64,000 bases of DNA from an uncultured Prevotellaceae bacterium (GTDB lineage: Bacteria > Bacteroidota > Bacteroidia > Bacteroidales > Bacteroidaceae): assembly GCA_900314655.1 (NCBI GenBank), contig OMWC01000007.1, forward strand, positions 1 through 64,000, written 5' to 3'. Made by a program: the position numbers and the translations under genes. The notes under the pieces were generated by a model. The model saw only the letters and a list, made by a program, of their open reading frames with translations. It made no database searches and had not been told where the DNA came from. Positions 49,937 through 58,291 of this stretch are shown piece by piece. Numbering within the stretch: the stretch's first letter is position 1; the number at the start of each line of letters is the position of its first letter.

Positions 49937-51514
49937 TCAGGTTTCAAGTATTTCGTTAACCAGCCAATAGGGATCCTTCTGGAAGCGCTGCCAGGCATCA
50001 AGCAATTGACTCTCGCATGCCGCAAGCGGGGAGAGGCGCGTAGGCGCGGTGCCGTCTTTCTGCTGGTCGTAGAGATAGCTGAGCAGATTGTAACAGGTGG
50101 TGAACTGGCCGCAGGCCAGGATGTCGCGGGGCATTCCGTCAGCTTTCTCCTCATCGGTAAACCAGAGGGTGGTGGCCATGGAGGCTGCCCGGGCGCTCAC
50201 TTGCTGCATGGTCTCGGAGGGCTGCAGATGTTCGGGGAGTGAATGGTTGGCCTGGCGCTGGGCCCAAAGTTCGTCGGGGCGCAGGGCGTAAATGGCATTG
50301 GTGATGGTGCGCGAGGCCCATCCGTCGTCGTAGAGGCTGCTGTATTCCTTGCGGCGGATATGCTTCATGAAGACTTCATCTACGAGCAATGCCAATGAAC
50401 TGGCGCGGTTGGCCACGAGCGTGACGATGTTGCCCACAGAGAGATTCATCAGGTCGTTGATGCCATGACTGAGGAAGGTGCCACTGAGGAACTCGGCCAA
50501 CTGGCCCCTGCCGTAGCGGTAGGCTACGGTAAGAATAGCAATGATGGAGAAGAGCACCGCCAGGATGCATACCAGCAGATGATTGCCGAGAAAGAGACTG
50601 CCCACGAGCAGTGCTCCCAGCAGCAGCGAGGCTCCCAGCAGCCAATTGCCGATACGCTTCAGCGTGAGTTTGCGGAAGAAGCGGGGGAGCGATCCCTTGT
50701 AAGGCTCATAGGCATGCATGTAGGGACTCGACACGTCGGACACGATGACGAGGTCGATGGCTTTGCCGCGGGTGCCCAGCTTCTTCTGTATCCGTTCACT
50801 GGCTAGGAGGATGGGCTCAATGCCCTGATTATCCACACAGCCTCCGTCCATGATGCCGAAGGAGCCGTATTTATTCCTCAAGGCTTTCCCTTCTTCGGTG
50901 GAAGCGAGGGCAAAATCATCGGGAAACACCATGGGCTCATAACCTCCGGGGAAGCATGAGGAGCAGGCCATGGCTTCACCGAGTGTCACCAGCGATGCAG
51001 CTTTTTCGGGGAGCACATGCTTGCTGTTGCCGAAGATGCCGGTGCTGTCGCCAATGGTTTCCGTGGTTTGGAATCGGAAGGGGATGCTATTGGAGAAGTC
51101 GGTGGCATTGGCTGAAAAATGCTTCACGGGGATACTGCCCATCTTGCCTATGAAATCGGCGAAAGTGGCATGATGAAACAGCCGTTCGTCGTAGATATGG
51201 GCCATAGTGCGAATGGCAGAGGCTCCCTCCTGCGGACAGTCGTCGTCGAGTTGTTCCAGGGCCATGGTCATCATATCGACGTTCAGGAAGAAGTCGTAGA
51301 TGCTGCGGGTCATTTCGTCGATGTCTTCACCATTTTTCAAGGCCTGCAGATAGCGCAGTCCGGTGATGGTTCCTCCCGAGACGGTGGAGAGCACCTCTAC
51401 GAGGCTGAGCAGCGTAGAGGTGGTTGTCTTGACGTGATGGAGCAGCGAGAGCGTCCCCAAATGGAAGGCTGCAGCCCTGTAGCCTCCGCCGGAAAAGGTT
51501 AGTGCGATGTTCAT
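49937..51514 (-). CDS. Patatin-like phospholipase with two membrane helices
   Basis: From ATG 51514, 525 residues. The patatin oxyanion loop SGGGYRAAAFHLG is at the N terminus, the nucleophile region is STVSGGTITG (the family GxSxG reads TVSGG) and the catalytic Asp is in MDGGCVDNQG. A central hydrophobic block (about 280-325) predicts two membrane helices, which is unusual and may anchor the enzyme. There is no signal peptide. It is separated from RNase R by 70 bases on the same strand and may form a unit with it. Confidence 0.82.
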   Translation of the reverse strand: MNIALTFSGGGYRAAAFHLGTLSLLHHVKTTTSTLLSLVEVLSTVSGGTITGLRYLQALKNGEDIDEMTRSIYDFFLNVDMMTMALEQLDDDCPQEGASAIRTMAHIYDERLFHHATFADFIGKMGSIPVKHFSANATDFSNSIPFRFQTTETIGDSTGIFGNSKHVLPEKAASLVTLGEAMACSSCFPGGYEPMVFPDDFALASTEEGKALRNKYGSFGIMDGGCVDNQGIEPILLASERIQKKLGTRGKAIDLVIVSDVSSPYMHAYEPYKGSLPRFFRKLTLKRIGNWLLGASLLLGALLVGSLFLGNHLLVCILAVLFSIIAILTVAYRYGRGQLAEFLSGTFLSHGINDLMNLSVGNIVTLVANRASSLALLVDEVFMKHIRRKEYSSLYDDGWASRTITNAIYALRPDELWAQRQANHSLPEHLQPSETMQQVSARAASMATTLWFTDEEKADGMPRDILACGQFTTCYNLLSYLYDQQKDGTAPTRLSPLAACESQLLDAWQRFQKDPYWLVNEILET

Positions 51515-51584
51515 GTGGTTGCAGGTTTCTTTCATTCATGTATTCTGAAAGCGTTTTCTGTAGAAAACGATTACAGGTTGCAGG

Positions 51585-53774
51585 TTATTCGGCCAAAAGG
51601 AAATCAAGTTGACGACGCTCGATGTTAGCACGGGCCACACGGATGCGGATGGGGTCTCCCAACTGATACTTGTGGTGATGGCGGCGACCGCAGAGCAGGT
51701 AGTTGCGCTCATCAAACTCGTAGTAGTCATCGTCGAGTTCATGGAGGGAAATCATGCCTTCGCAGTGGTTCTCGTCAATCTCGGCATAGATGCCGTAGCT
51801 GGTGATGCCCGAGATATGGGCGTCAAACTCCTCGCCTATCTTGTCGCTCATGAATTCCACCATTTTGTACTTGATGCTCTCGCGTTCAGCCTGCTGGGCT
51901 ATCTGCTCCATATCGCTGGAATGCTCGCAGAGTTCCTCATAGTGGTCGCGGTTGGCGGAACGTCCTCCTTCCTGGTAACGTGTCAGCAAACGGTGCACCA
52001 TCGTATCGGGATAGCGGCGGATGGGCGAGGTGAAGTGGGTGTAATAGTCGAAAGCCAGTCCGTAGTGGCCGATGTTGTGCGTAGAGTATTTAGCCTTCAT
52101 CATCGCCCGCAGAGCCACCATCTCAATGGCGTTCTGCTCACGGCGGCCGTTGCAGTCGTCCATCAACTTGTTGAGCGACTTGGAGATGGCACCCTTCGTT
52201 CCGGCGGTCTTCACCCGGTATCCGAACTTGGCGGCAAACTGCCGGAGTGTCTCCAGTTTCGTGGGATCGGGCTGGTCGTGTACACGATAGGGAAGCGTCT
52301 TTGCCTTCTGTCCCTTCTTCACCTTACCTACCCATTCTGCCACCGTCCGGTTAGCCAGCAGCATGAACTCCTCAATAAGTTTGTTGGCATCCTTCGACTT
52401 CTTGTAATAGCAGCGTATGGGCTTGCCAGTCTCATCGATATCAAAATGGAGTTCCTCACGGTCGAACTTCACGGAACCATTCTGGAAACGTTTTTTACGT
52501 AACTGTTTGGCCAGTGCATCGAGGATGACGATCTCCTGTGCCAGTTCGCCCACATATTCCTTCTTATGGGGAGCAGGCTCTCCAGTACCGTCTTTCACTC
52601 CGTTCTTTTCCAGAATCTCCTGTACTTCCTCATAGGCGAAGCGGCGGTTACTCTTAATGACGGTATGTGCCAGATGCCAGTCCTTGATGTTGGCCTCGTG
52701 GTCGAGTTTGAAGATGACGCTATAGCAGAGTTTCTCCTCATCAGGACGCAGGGAGCAGATGAAATTGCAGAGGTGTTCGGGGAGCATGGGGATGGTGCGG
52801 TCCACGAGATAGACACTTGTGGCACGCTTCACGGCTTCCTTGTCGATAACGGAGCCTTCCTTCACATAGTGGCTCACATCGGCAATATGAACGCCCACTT
52901 CCCAAAGTCCTTTCTGCAGTTCACGAATGGAAAGTGCATCATCGAAGTCCTTTGCATCTTTCGGGTCGATGGTGAAAGTGCACACATCGCGGAAATCCTC
53001 ACGGCGGGCTATCTCCTCGGGAGTGATGCCGGGATCTATCTTATTGGCGGCATCCTCCACGTTCTTCGGATACTTGTAGGGCAGTCCGTACTGAGCCAGG
53101 ATGGCATGCATTTCGGCATTGTTTTCACCTGTCTGTCCGAGGATATCCACCACCTCTCCCACGATGTTCTTCGACTCCTTTGAGGGCCACTCAGTGATTT
53201 TTACCACGGCCTTGTCGCCCGTCTTTCCGTTTTTCAGCTTACGCTTGGGGATAAAGATATCATGTACGAAGATTTTGGAGTCGGATATCAGGAAGGCATA
53301 GTTTTTCTCTACCTTCAGGATACCCACGAACTGGTCGTGAGCACGTTTGAGGATATCGGTGACCATGGCTTCCTTAATATGTTTCTCTCGACGTGCCATC
53401 ATCGTCACACGCACGCGGTCGCCGTTGAGCGCGAAAAGCGAATTACGCTCTGCCACGAAGATAGGTTTGTCGCTACCGTCGGGAATGAAGGAGTTCTTGC
53501 CGTTGGGCTTACGGATGAAGACACCTTCCATCACCTGCCCCTGAGTGTTCAGGCGGTACTCGTTCTCGCTGACTTTCTGCAAGTAGTCGTCCCATGTCAT
53601 GTCTTCCAGCATGTCAACGACTATCATCTTCACAGGATGCTGCACGATATTAAGCGCCTTGAATATCTGCTTGTAGGTATAGGTCTCGTTGGGATGCTGC
53701 GAGAAGAATGTCTGCAGCATTTCAGTCAACTGCCTTTTATTGAGGCGTTTGCCTTTGTTCTTTCCTTTTGCCAT
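51585..53774 (-). CDS. rnr: Ribonuclease R
   Basis: A 729-residue 3'-to-5' exoribonuclease of the RNase II family. Domains: N-terminal winged-helix/HTH (about 10-70), two cold-shock domains (about 80-210), RNB catalytic domain (about 250-590) with the metal motif FTIDPKDAKDFDDALS, RTIPMLPEHLCNFICSLRPDEEKLCYS and HYGLAFDYYTHFTSPIRRYPDTMVHR, then an S1 domain (about 640-725). The length is normal for RNase R in Bacteroidota. Cytoplasmic; degrades structured RNA and helps RNA quality control. Confidence 0.95.
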   Translation of the reverse strand: MAKGKNKGKRLNKRQLTEMLQTFFSQHPNETYTYKQIFKALNIVQHPVKMIVVDMLEDMTWDDYLQKVSENEYRLNTQGQVMEGVFIRKPNGKNSFIPDGSDKPIFVAERNSLFALNGDRVRVTMMARREKHIKEAMVTDILKRAHDQFVGILKVEKNYAFLISDSKIFVHDIFIPKRKLKNGKTGDKAVVKITEWPSKESKNIVGEVVDILGQTGENNAEMHAILAQYGLPYKYPKNVEDAANKIDPGITPEEIARREDFRDVCTFTIDPKDAKDFDDALSIRELQKGLWEVGVHIADVSHYVKEGSVIDKEAVKRATSVYLVDRTIPMLPEHLCNFICSLRPDEEKLCYSVIFKLDHEANIKDWHLAHTVIKSNRRFAYEEVQEILEKNGVKDGTGEPAPHKKEYVGELAQEIVILDALAKQLRKKRFQNGSVKFDREELHFDIDETGKPIRCYYKKSKDANKLIEEFMLLANRTVAEWVGKVKKGQKAKTLPYRVHDQPDPTKLETLRQFAAKFGYRVKTAGTKGAISKSLNKLMDDCNGRREQNAIEMVALRAMMKAKYSTHNIGHYGLAFDYYTHFTSPIRRYPDTMVHRLLTRYQEGGRSANRDHYEELCEHSSDMEQIAQQAERESIKYKMVEFMSDKIGEEFDAHISGITSYGIYAEIDENHCEGMISLHELDDDYYEFDERNYLLCGRRHHHKYQLGDPIRIRVARANIERRQLDFLLAE

Positions 53775-53794
53775 AATATTATTGTGTCAAGTTT

Positions 53795-53861
53795 ATAAGT
53801 TTCAAGTTACAAGTTGCAAGTTGCAAGTTTTCGTTTTCGTTATCGTTATCGTTAACGTTGT
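53795..53861. repeat. Heptamer array followed by a hexamer array
   Basis: 53795-53829: ATAAGTT, TCAAGTT, ACAAGTT, GCAAGTT, GCAAGTT. 53832-53861: CGTTTT, CGTTAT, CGTTAT, CGTTAA, CGTTGT. Between RNase R and the epimerase gene. Confidence 0.8.
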
Positions 53862-53954
53862 CTTTCAGATTACAAATTTAAGAAAAAAATGGGATATGAA
53901 GGGCGAAATAGGCTTTAAATAATACTAAAAGGCGTGATTTTGGCAAAAAATGAT

Positions 53955-53962
53955 TAATTTTG
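53955..53962 (+). promoter_or_regulatory. Promoter of the epimerase/PAP2 pair
   Basis: TAATTTTG lies eight bases before the ATG at 53971, leaving almost no leader. It also rules against the upstream ATG at 53950 as the start. Confidence 0.55.
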
Positions 53963-53970
53963 TAGCCGAA

Positions 53971-54963
53971 ATGAGTAACATATTGATAACGGGCGCCACA
54001 GGCTTTATTGGCGGTTTCATCGTGGATGAAGCGCTCAGGCGCAACATGAACGTATGGGTGGCCCTTCGCAAAAGCAGTTCGCGGCAGTGGCTCACCGACG
54101 GACGCATCCATTTCCTGGAAGTCAATCTCACGTCGGAAGACGACTTGGTAGAAAAGATGCGCGATTTGAGGTTCGACTACGTGGTGCATGCCGCGGGTGT
54201 GACGAAGAGTCTCCACAAAGAAGATTTCCGCCGCATCAACGTGGGTGGCACGAAGAGTCTTGCCAATGCCTTGCTGCGACTGAAGATGCCGCTGAAGAAA
54301 TTCGTCTATCTCAGCTCGCTCAGTGTCTTCGGCCCTATCCGCGAAGAACAGCCCTACGAGGAAATCAAGGAGAGCGACGAGCCACGCCCTAACACTGAAT
54401 ACGGCAAGAGCAAGCTCGAAGCAGAGCGCTTTTTATTGGAGTCTACACTTCCCGTCGTCATCTTGCGCCCCACGGGTGTCTATGGGCCCCGAGAACGCGA
54501 TTACTTCATGATGGCGAAGAGCATCAAGGCGCACACGGATTTCGCCGTGGGCTACAAGCCGCAAGACATCACTTTCGTCTATGTGCTCGACGTGGTGCAG
54601 GCCATCTTCCTCGCTCTCGAAAAGGGAACTCCGGGGCGCAGTTTCTTCCTCAGCGACGGCTGTGTGTATCGTTCTTCTACGTTCAGCGACCTCATCCGCA
54701 AGGAACTGGGCAACCCCTGGTGGATTCGCATCACGGCTCCCATCTGGCTCCTGCGCATCATCACCTGCTGCGGTGAATACATCGGGAGAATGACCGGCAA
54801 AGTGACTGCCCTGAACAACGACAAATACCACATCATGAAACAGCGCAACTGGCGTTGTGACATCGAGCCTGCCTGTCGCGAATTGGGCTTTGAGCCTCAT
54901 TATCAATTGGAGGAAGGCGTGCGCCTCACCATCCAGTGGTACCGTGAAAACGGATGGTTGTAA
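53971..54963 (+). CDS. NAD-dependent epimerase/dehydratase family protein
   Basis: 330 residues from ATG 53971. Extended short-chain dehydrogenase: Rossmann motif GATGFIGG at residues 8-15, VVHAAGVTKSL, the catalytic YGKSK (Tyr and Lys) and GVYGPRERDY. The family includes sugar epimerases, 3-beta-hydroxysteroid dehydrogenases and CerR-type ceramide reductases. The substrate is unknown. The next gene, 104 bases downstream, is a PAP2-type membrane enzyme, so a lipid role, possibly sphingolipid, is one inference. The mRNA looks nearly leaderless. Confidence 0.88.
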   Translation: MSNILITGATGFIGGFIVDEALRRNMNVWVALRKSSSRQWLTDGRIHFLEVNLTSEDDLVEKMRDLRFDYVVHAAGVTKSLHKEDFRRINVGGTKSLANALLRLKMPLKKFVYLSSLSVFGPIREEQPYEEIKESDEPRPNTEYGKSKLEAERFLLESTLPVVILRPTGVYGPRERDYFMMAKSIKAHTDFAVGYKPQDITFVYVLDVVQAIFLALEKGTPGRSFFLSDGCVYRSSTFSDLIRKELGNPWWIRITAPIWLLRIITCCGEYIGRMTGKVTALNNDKYHIMKQRNWRCDIEPACRELGFEPHYQLEEGVRLTIQWYRENGWL

Positions 54964-54980
54964 AGGCGCCTTCGGCGCGT

Positions 54981-55058
54981 TTCAAGATTCAGGTTTCAAG
55001 TTTCAAGATCCAAGATTCAAGATTAAGGATTAAAGTTATCGTTATCGTCATCGTTATC
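54981..55058. repeat. Long heptamer array followed by hexamers
   Basis: 54981-55036 holds eight degenerate 7-base units of the form TTCAAGA/TTAAGGA, continued by GTTATC, GTTATC, GTCATC, GTTATC at 55035-55058. A GGCGCCTTCGGCGC hairpin (54964-54977) precedes it. Confidence 0.8.
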
Positions 55059-55066
55059 GTTTAAAA

Positions 55067-56020
55067 ATGAAGATACTGAAAGAATTACTGAGAATAGAGA
55101 AGAACCCCCTGAAGGGTCTGTTGGCTATCGAGTGGGCGATGTTCGGCTACATGCTGCTCACGCTGCTCATCATCATCTTCTGCTACACGAAGGTGCAGAA
55201 TCCTCATGCCATGATCTGGGGGCGCATCCAACTGGCCGTCACCACGCTTCTCATGTGGGGCGTCTATCGCATGGTGCCTTGCCGCCTGGTGATGCTGCTG
55301 CGTGTCATCGTGCAGATGTCGTTCCTCTCCTGGTGGTATCCCGATACCTACGAGATCAACCGCATGCTGCCTAATCTCGACCACGTCTTTGCCTCTTTTG
55401 AACAGCAACTCTTCGGTTTCCAGCCTGCCCTCGTCTTCTCTCAGGTATGCTCACATCCCGTTTTCTCCGAACTGATGGATCTCGGCTATGCTTCTTATTA
55501 TCCGATGATAGCCGCCGTGGCATTCTATTATTTCTTCGCCCGCTACAAGGAGTTCCACCAGTGCACATTCATCATCATGGCCTCCTTCTTCCTCTTTTAC
55601 ACTATCTTTATCATCCTTCCCGTCACGGGGCCCATGTTCTACTATCAGGCCGTGGGCGTGGACGAAATAGCCCGTGGAGTGTTTCTAAACGTAGGCGACT
55701 ATTTCTACTCCCATCAGGACTGTCTCCCCTCACCGGGATGGAAAGACGGTTTCTTCTATCACCTCGTGGAGAGTGCCCACGAAGCAGGCGAACGCCCCAC
55801 GGCAGCCTTCCCTTCCTCTCACATCGGCATCACCACCATTCTCATGTGGCTTGCATGGCAGGCTCGTTCCCGCCTTCTGTTTTTCATCTTGCTTCCTCTT
55901 TTCATCCTCATGTTCTTTGCCACGGTCTATATCCAGGCCCACTATGCCATCGATGCCCTAGCAGGACTTTTCGTCGGAACGGCCTTCTACTGGCTTTTCC
56001 GCTGTTTCAAAATTACGTAG
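55067..56020 (+). CDS. PAP2-family membrane phosphatase/transferase
   Basis: A 317-residue membrane protein with about seven helices. The PAP2/AUR1-like signature is in the C-terminal part: ERPTAAFPSSHIGITT (His active site) and VYIQAHYAIDALAG (second His and Asp). It is similar to PAP2-type enzymes that transfer inositol phosphate to ceramide or remove lipid phosphates. Upstream lies an SDR-type reductase, which makes a sphingolipid or other lipid path plausible. The last 34 bases overlap the 3' end of btuC on the other strand. Confidence 0.8.
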   Translation: MKILKELLRIEKNPLKGLLAIEWAMFGYMLLTLLIIIFCYTKVQNPHAMIWGRIQLAVTTLLMWGVYRMVPCRLVMLLRVIVQMSFLSWWYPDTYEINRMLPNLDHVFASFEQQLFGFQPALVFSQVCSHPVFSELMDLGYASYYPMIAAVAFYYFFARYKEFHQCTFIIMASFFLFYTIFIILPVTGPMFYYQAVGVDEIARGVFLNVGDYFYSHQDCLPSPGWKDGFFYHLVESAHEAGERPTAAFPSSHIGITTILMWLAWQARSRLLFFILLPLFILMFFATVYIQAHYAIDALAGLFVGTAFYWLFRCFKIT

Positions 56021-56997
56021 ATAATCACCGGAGCACCTATCACGGGCGTCACGGCATTCAGCGGAATGATGCCACGGTCACCGGGAAGCACGCAGATAAT
56101 GTTGCATATCAGCGCAATGGCTGCTCCCGTCAAGATGGTGGCAGGCATCAGCGAACGGTGGTTTTCCGTACCCAGCAGCATCCTTGCAATATGGGGGACG
56201 GCCAGTCCGATAAAGGCTACAGGACCACAGAAAGCCGTCGTGATAGCCGTCAGTAGTCCCGTTACCACCAGCAGCCAGTTGCGCACCCTCTGGGTGTTAA
56301 TGCCCAGATTCTCGGCATAGCGCTCTCCCAACAGCAGTGCGTTGAGGGGCTTGATGAGCAGCAGCGCAGCCACCAATCCTCCCAGACAGATAATCACAAA
56401 GGCAGGCATCTGCTCCATCGAGACACCTCCGAAGTTACCCAGTCCCCACACCATATACGACTGCACCCCCTCTTCCGTGGCGAAGAAGTTGAGCAGCGAG
56501 ATGGCCGATGTGGCAATATAGCCAATCATGATTCCGATGATGAGCAGCATCACGTTGTTGCGCACCATCGTGGCAAACAATAGTATCAGGGCCATCACCA
56601 ACATGGCACCCACGAAGGCTGCCGCCAGCGTAGCCACGAATCCCGTCAGCGAGAAAGCCCCCGCCGAGATACTACCTCCCATGAGCAGCATTACCAGCGC
56701 CACACCCAGCGAGGCGCCACTGTTGATACCGAAGATGCCGGGATCTGCCAGCGGGTTCCGGAAAGCCGTTTGCAGCATCAGTCCGCTCACCGCCAGCGAA
56801 GCCCCGCAGAGCATAGCCGTGATACCTTGAGGTAAACGGCTCTGCATCACGATAAACTCCCACGAAGCATGTTCGCTCTTGCCGCCCATAAGGATGTTCA
56901 CCACTTCCTTCAGGGGAATATCCACCGCCCCCACCACTAGATTGATGGCGAAGAGCACCGCTATGAGCAGCATCATCAAGATTGTAAAGCGTCGCAT
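55987..56997 (-). CDS. btuC: FecCD/BtuC-type ABC permease
   Basis: A 336-residue permease with about ten membrane helices, of the family importing cobalamin and iron chelates. Motifs: LGVALVMLL, GLAVPHIARMLLGTENHRSLMPATILTGAAIAL and the GALISLLTAP-like loop ITTAFCGPVAFIG. Given its neighbours (BtuF-, BtuG- and BtuB-like genes behind a cobalamin riboswitch) it is assigned to vitamin B12 import. No ATPase (BtuD) gene follows; the next gene converges from the other strand, so the ATPase must be elsewhere. About 112 bases separate it from btuF, including a heptamer array. Confidence 0.85.
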   Translation of the reverse strand: MRRFTILMMLLIAVLFAINLVVGAVDIPLKEVVNILMGGKSEHASWEFIVMQSRLPQGITAMLCGASLAVSGLMLQTAFRNPLADPGIFGINSGASLGVALVMLLMGGSISAGAFSLTGFVATLAAAFVGAMLVMALILLFATMVRNNVMLLIIGIMIGYIATSAISLLNFFATEEGVQSYMVWGLGNFGGVSMEQMPAFVIICLGGLVAALLLIKPLNALLLGERYAENLGINTQRVRNWLLVVTGLLTAITTAFCGPVAFIGLAVPHIARMLLGTENHRSLMPATILTGAAIALICNIICVLPGDRGIIPLNAVTPVIGAPVIIYVILKQRKSQ

Positions 56998-57015
56998 ATC
57001 TGGGCGTTTGGATAA

Positions 57016-57050
57016 TTAGAATTACGAGTTACGAAGTACGAAGTAAATCT
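57016..57050. repeat. Heptamer array between btuF and btuC
   Basis: Five 7-base units: TTAGAAT, TACGAGT, TACGAAG, TACGAAG, TAAATCT. A CGCCAAAGGCG hairpin follows, as near the array at 24611. Confidence 0.8.
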
Positions 57051-57109
57051 TACTTCTTCCTCGCCAAAGGCGACACATCGTAATTCAAAATTCAACCTTC
57101 TTTACTTTT

Positions 57110-58270
57110 TTAATTTTTTACCTTTACAAAATACACCGGTTCACCAAGACCGAGGTCGGGATAGCAGATGGTGATGAAGTCGCGTAGCAAGAGATCGGGA
57201 TGGAAGGGCGTGTCCTCATAGAAAGTGGAAGTTGCCGTGTTGCAACCGTAGATCTCTCCCTTCTGGAATGACTTGAAGCGGCTGTAGGCCTGTTTCTCCG
57301 CAAGCAGTTCCTGCGGACGGATAGCATGGGGGGCATTATAGCGGAACAACCAGATATCACTCTGTGCCCCTTGCTCCAGCACACTCTCGAAGGGCAGCGG
57401 CAGCGAACCACTACGGTCATCGTCCTTCCAGGGATAGTCCACACCGGCATCCACCAGCAGGCGTCCTATCGTGCTCCTTCCGCCTGGCACGTACCACACG
57501 CTCCCCGTCTGCTTATCCATCAGCACCCGAGGCTTCTTCACATCGCCCTTCGCCACTCGTTCCGCCACCTTCGACTTCAGTGCCTGGTAGTTCTTCTCCA
57601 CCACCGCAAACAGGCTGTCGGCCTCCTTTTCCCGTCCGAAAAGCATGCCGTAGAACTTCATCCATTCCGCCCTACCCAGCGCCGAACTCTCCATGTAGTC
57701 GGCCATTTCCACGATGGGAATCTCCAGTTTCTCCAACTTCCCGTAACCACCACTGTTCTGGAAGGGCGAGAGGAAGAGCGCATCCGGCTCCAAGTCGATA
57801 ATCTTCTCTATCGTAGGCTGCAGGCCGCTGCCGCAGTCGGCAATATGCCCTTTCCGGCATTCCTCCTGCACCCACGGCAGATTTATATACTGCAGGTCGC
57901 AAACCCCCGCAATGGCACTCCTTCCCCCCAGTTGTTCCACCAATCCGCATTGCACGCTGGTGGCTATCACCGCCCGCTTCAGCGGAATCCTGATGACAGA
58001 TGTGTTGGGGTGTTGGGGGATACTGTTTGGCTTTTCGTTATCGTTATCGTTTTCGTTAATCAAGATGTACCGATGTAGCGTCTTCCCAGTATTCCAGGGA
58101 TCAGCCAGCAGCACCTCCGTGAAACCCTCATGCTTCACGATAGTCAGTTTCTCCGCATACTTCAGTCGCAACGTATCTCCCTGATCTGTAGCGACAGCCG
58201 TGCGACTGTCCCTGCATGAGCAGCAGACAGCCAGCACGGCTCCGATAACGCATAAAGCCTTTTTCATCAC
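57110..58270 (-). CDS. btuF: Cobalamin-type periplasmic binding protein (BtuF-like)
   Basis: A 386-residue lipoprotein; lipobox in CCSC (Cys19). TroA/BtuF-like fold: RAVIATSVQCGLVEQLGGRSAIAGV (opening), IADCGSGLQPTIEKIIDLEPDALFLSP and WYVPGGRSTIGRLLVDAG. It hands B12 (or a siderophore) to the permease. Residues about 70-90 (INENDNDNEKPN) are low-complexity, encoded by a hexamer repeat (58036-58059) that is likely a later insertion. It lies third in the btuB-G-F-C order. Confidence 0.85.
   Translation of the reverse strand: MMKKALCVIGAVLAVCCSCRDSRTAVATDQGDTLRLKYAEKLTIVKHEGFTEVLLADPWNTGKTLHRYILINENDNDNEKPNSIPQHPNTSVIRIPLKRAVIATSVQCGLVEQLGGRSAIAGVCDLQYINLPWVQEECRKGHIADCGSGLQPTIEKIIDLEPDALFLSPFQNSGGYGKLEKLEIPIVEMADYMESSALGRAEWMKFYGMLFGREKEADSLFAVVEKNYQALKSKVAERVAKGDVKKPRVLMDKQTGSVWYVPGGRSTIGRLLVDAGVDYPWKDDDRSGSLPLPFESVLEQGAQSDIWLFRYNAPHAIRPQELLAEKQAYSRFKSFQKGEIYGCNTATSTFYEDTPFHPDLLLRDFITICYPDLGLGEPVYFVKVKN
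58036..58059. repeat. Hexamer array inside btuF
   Basis: CGTTAT, CGTTAT, CGTTTT, CGTTAA; being a multiple of three, it adds codon pairs without a frameshift. Confidence 0.8.
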
Positions 58271-58291
58271 GATGAACCAGCTTTCCGCTTC

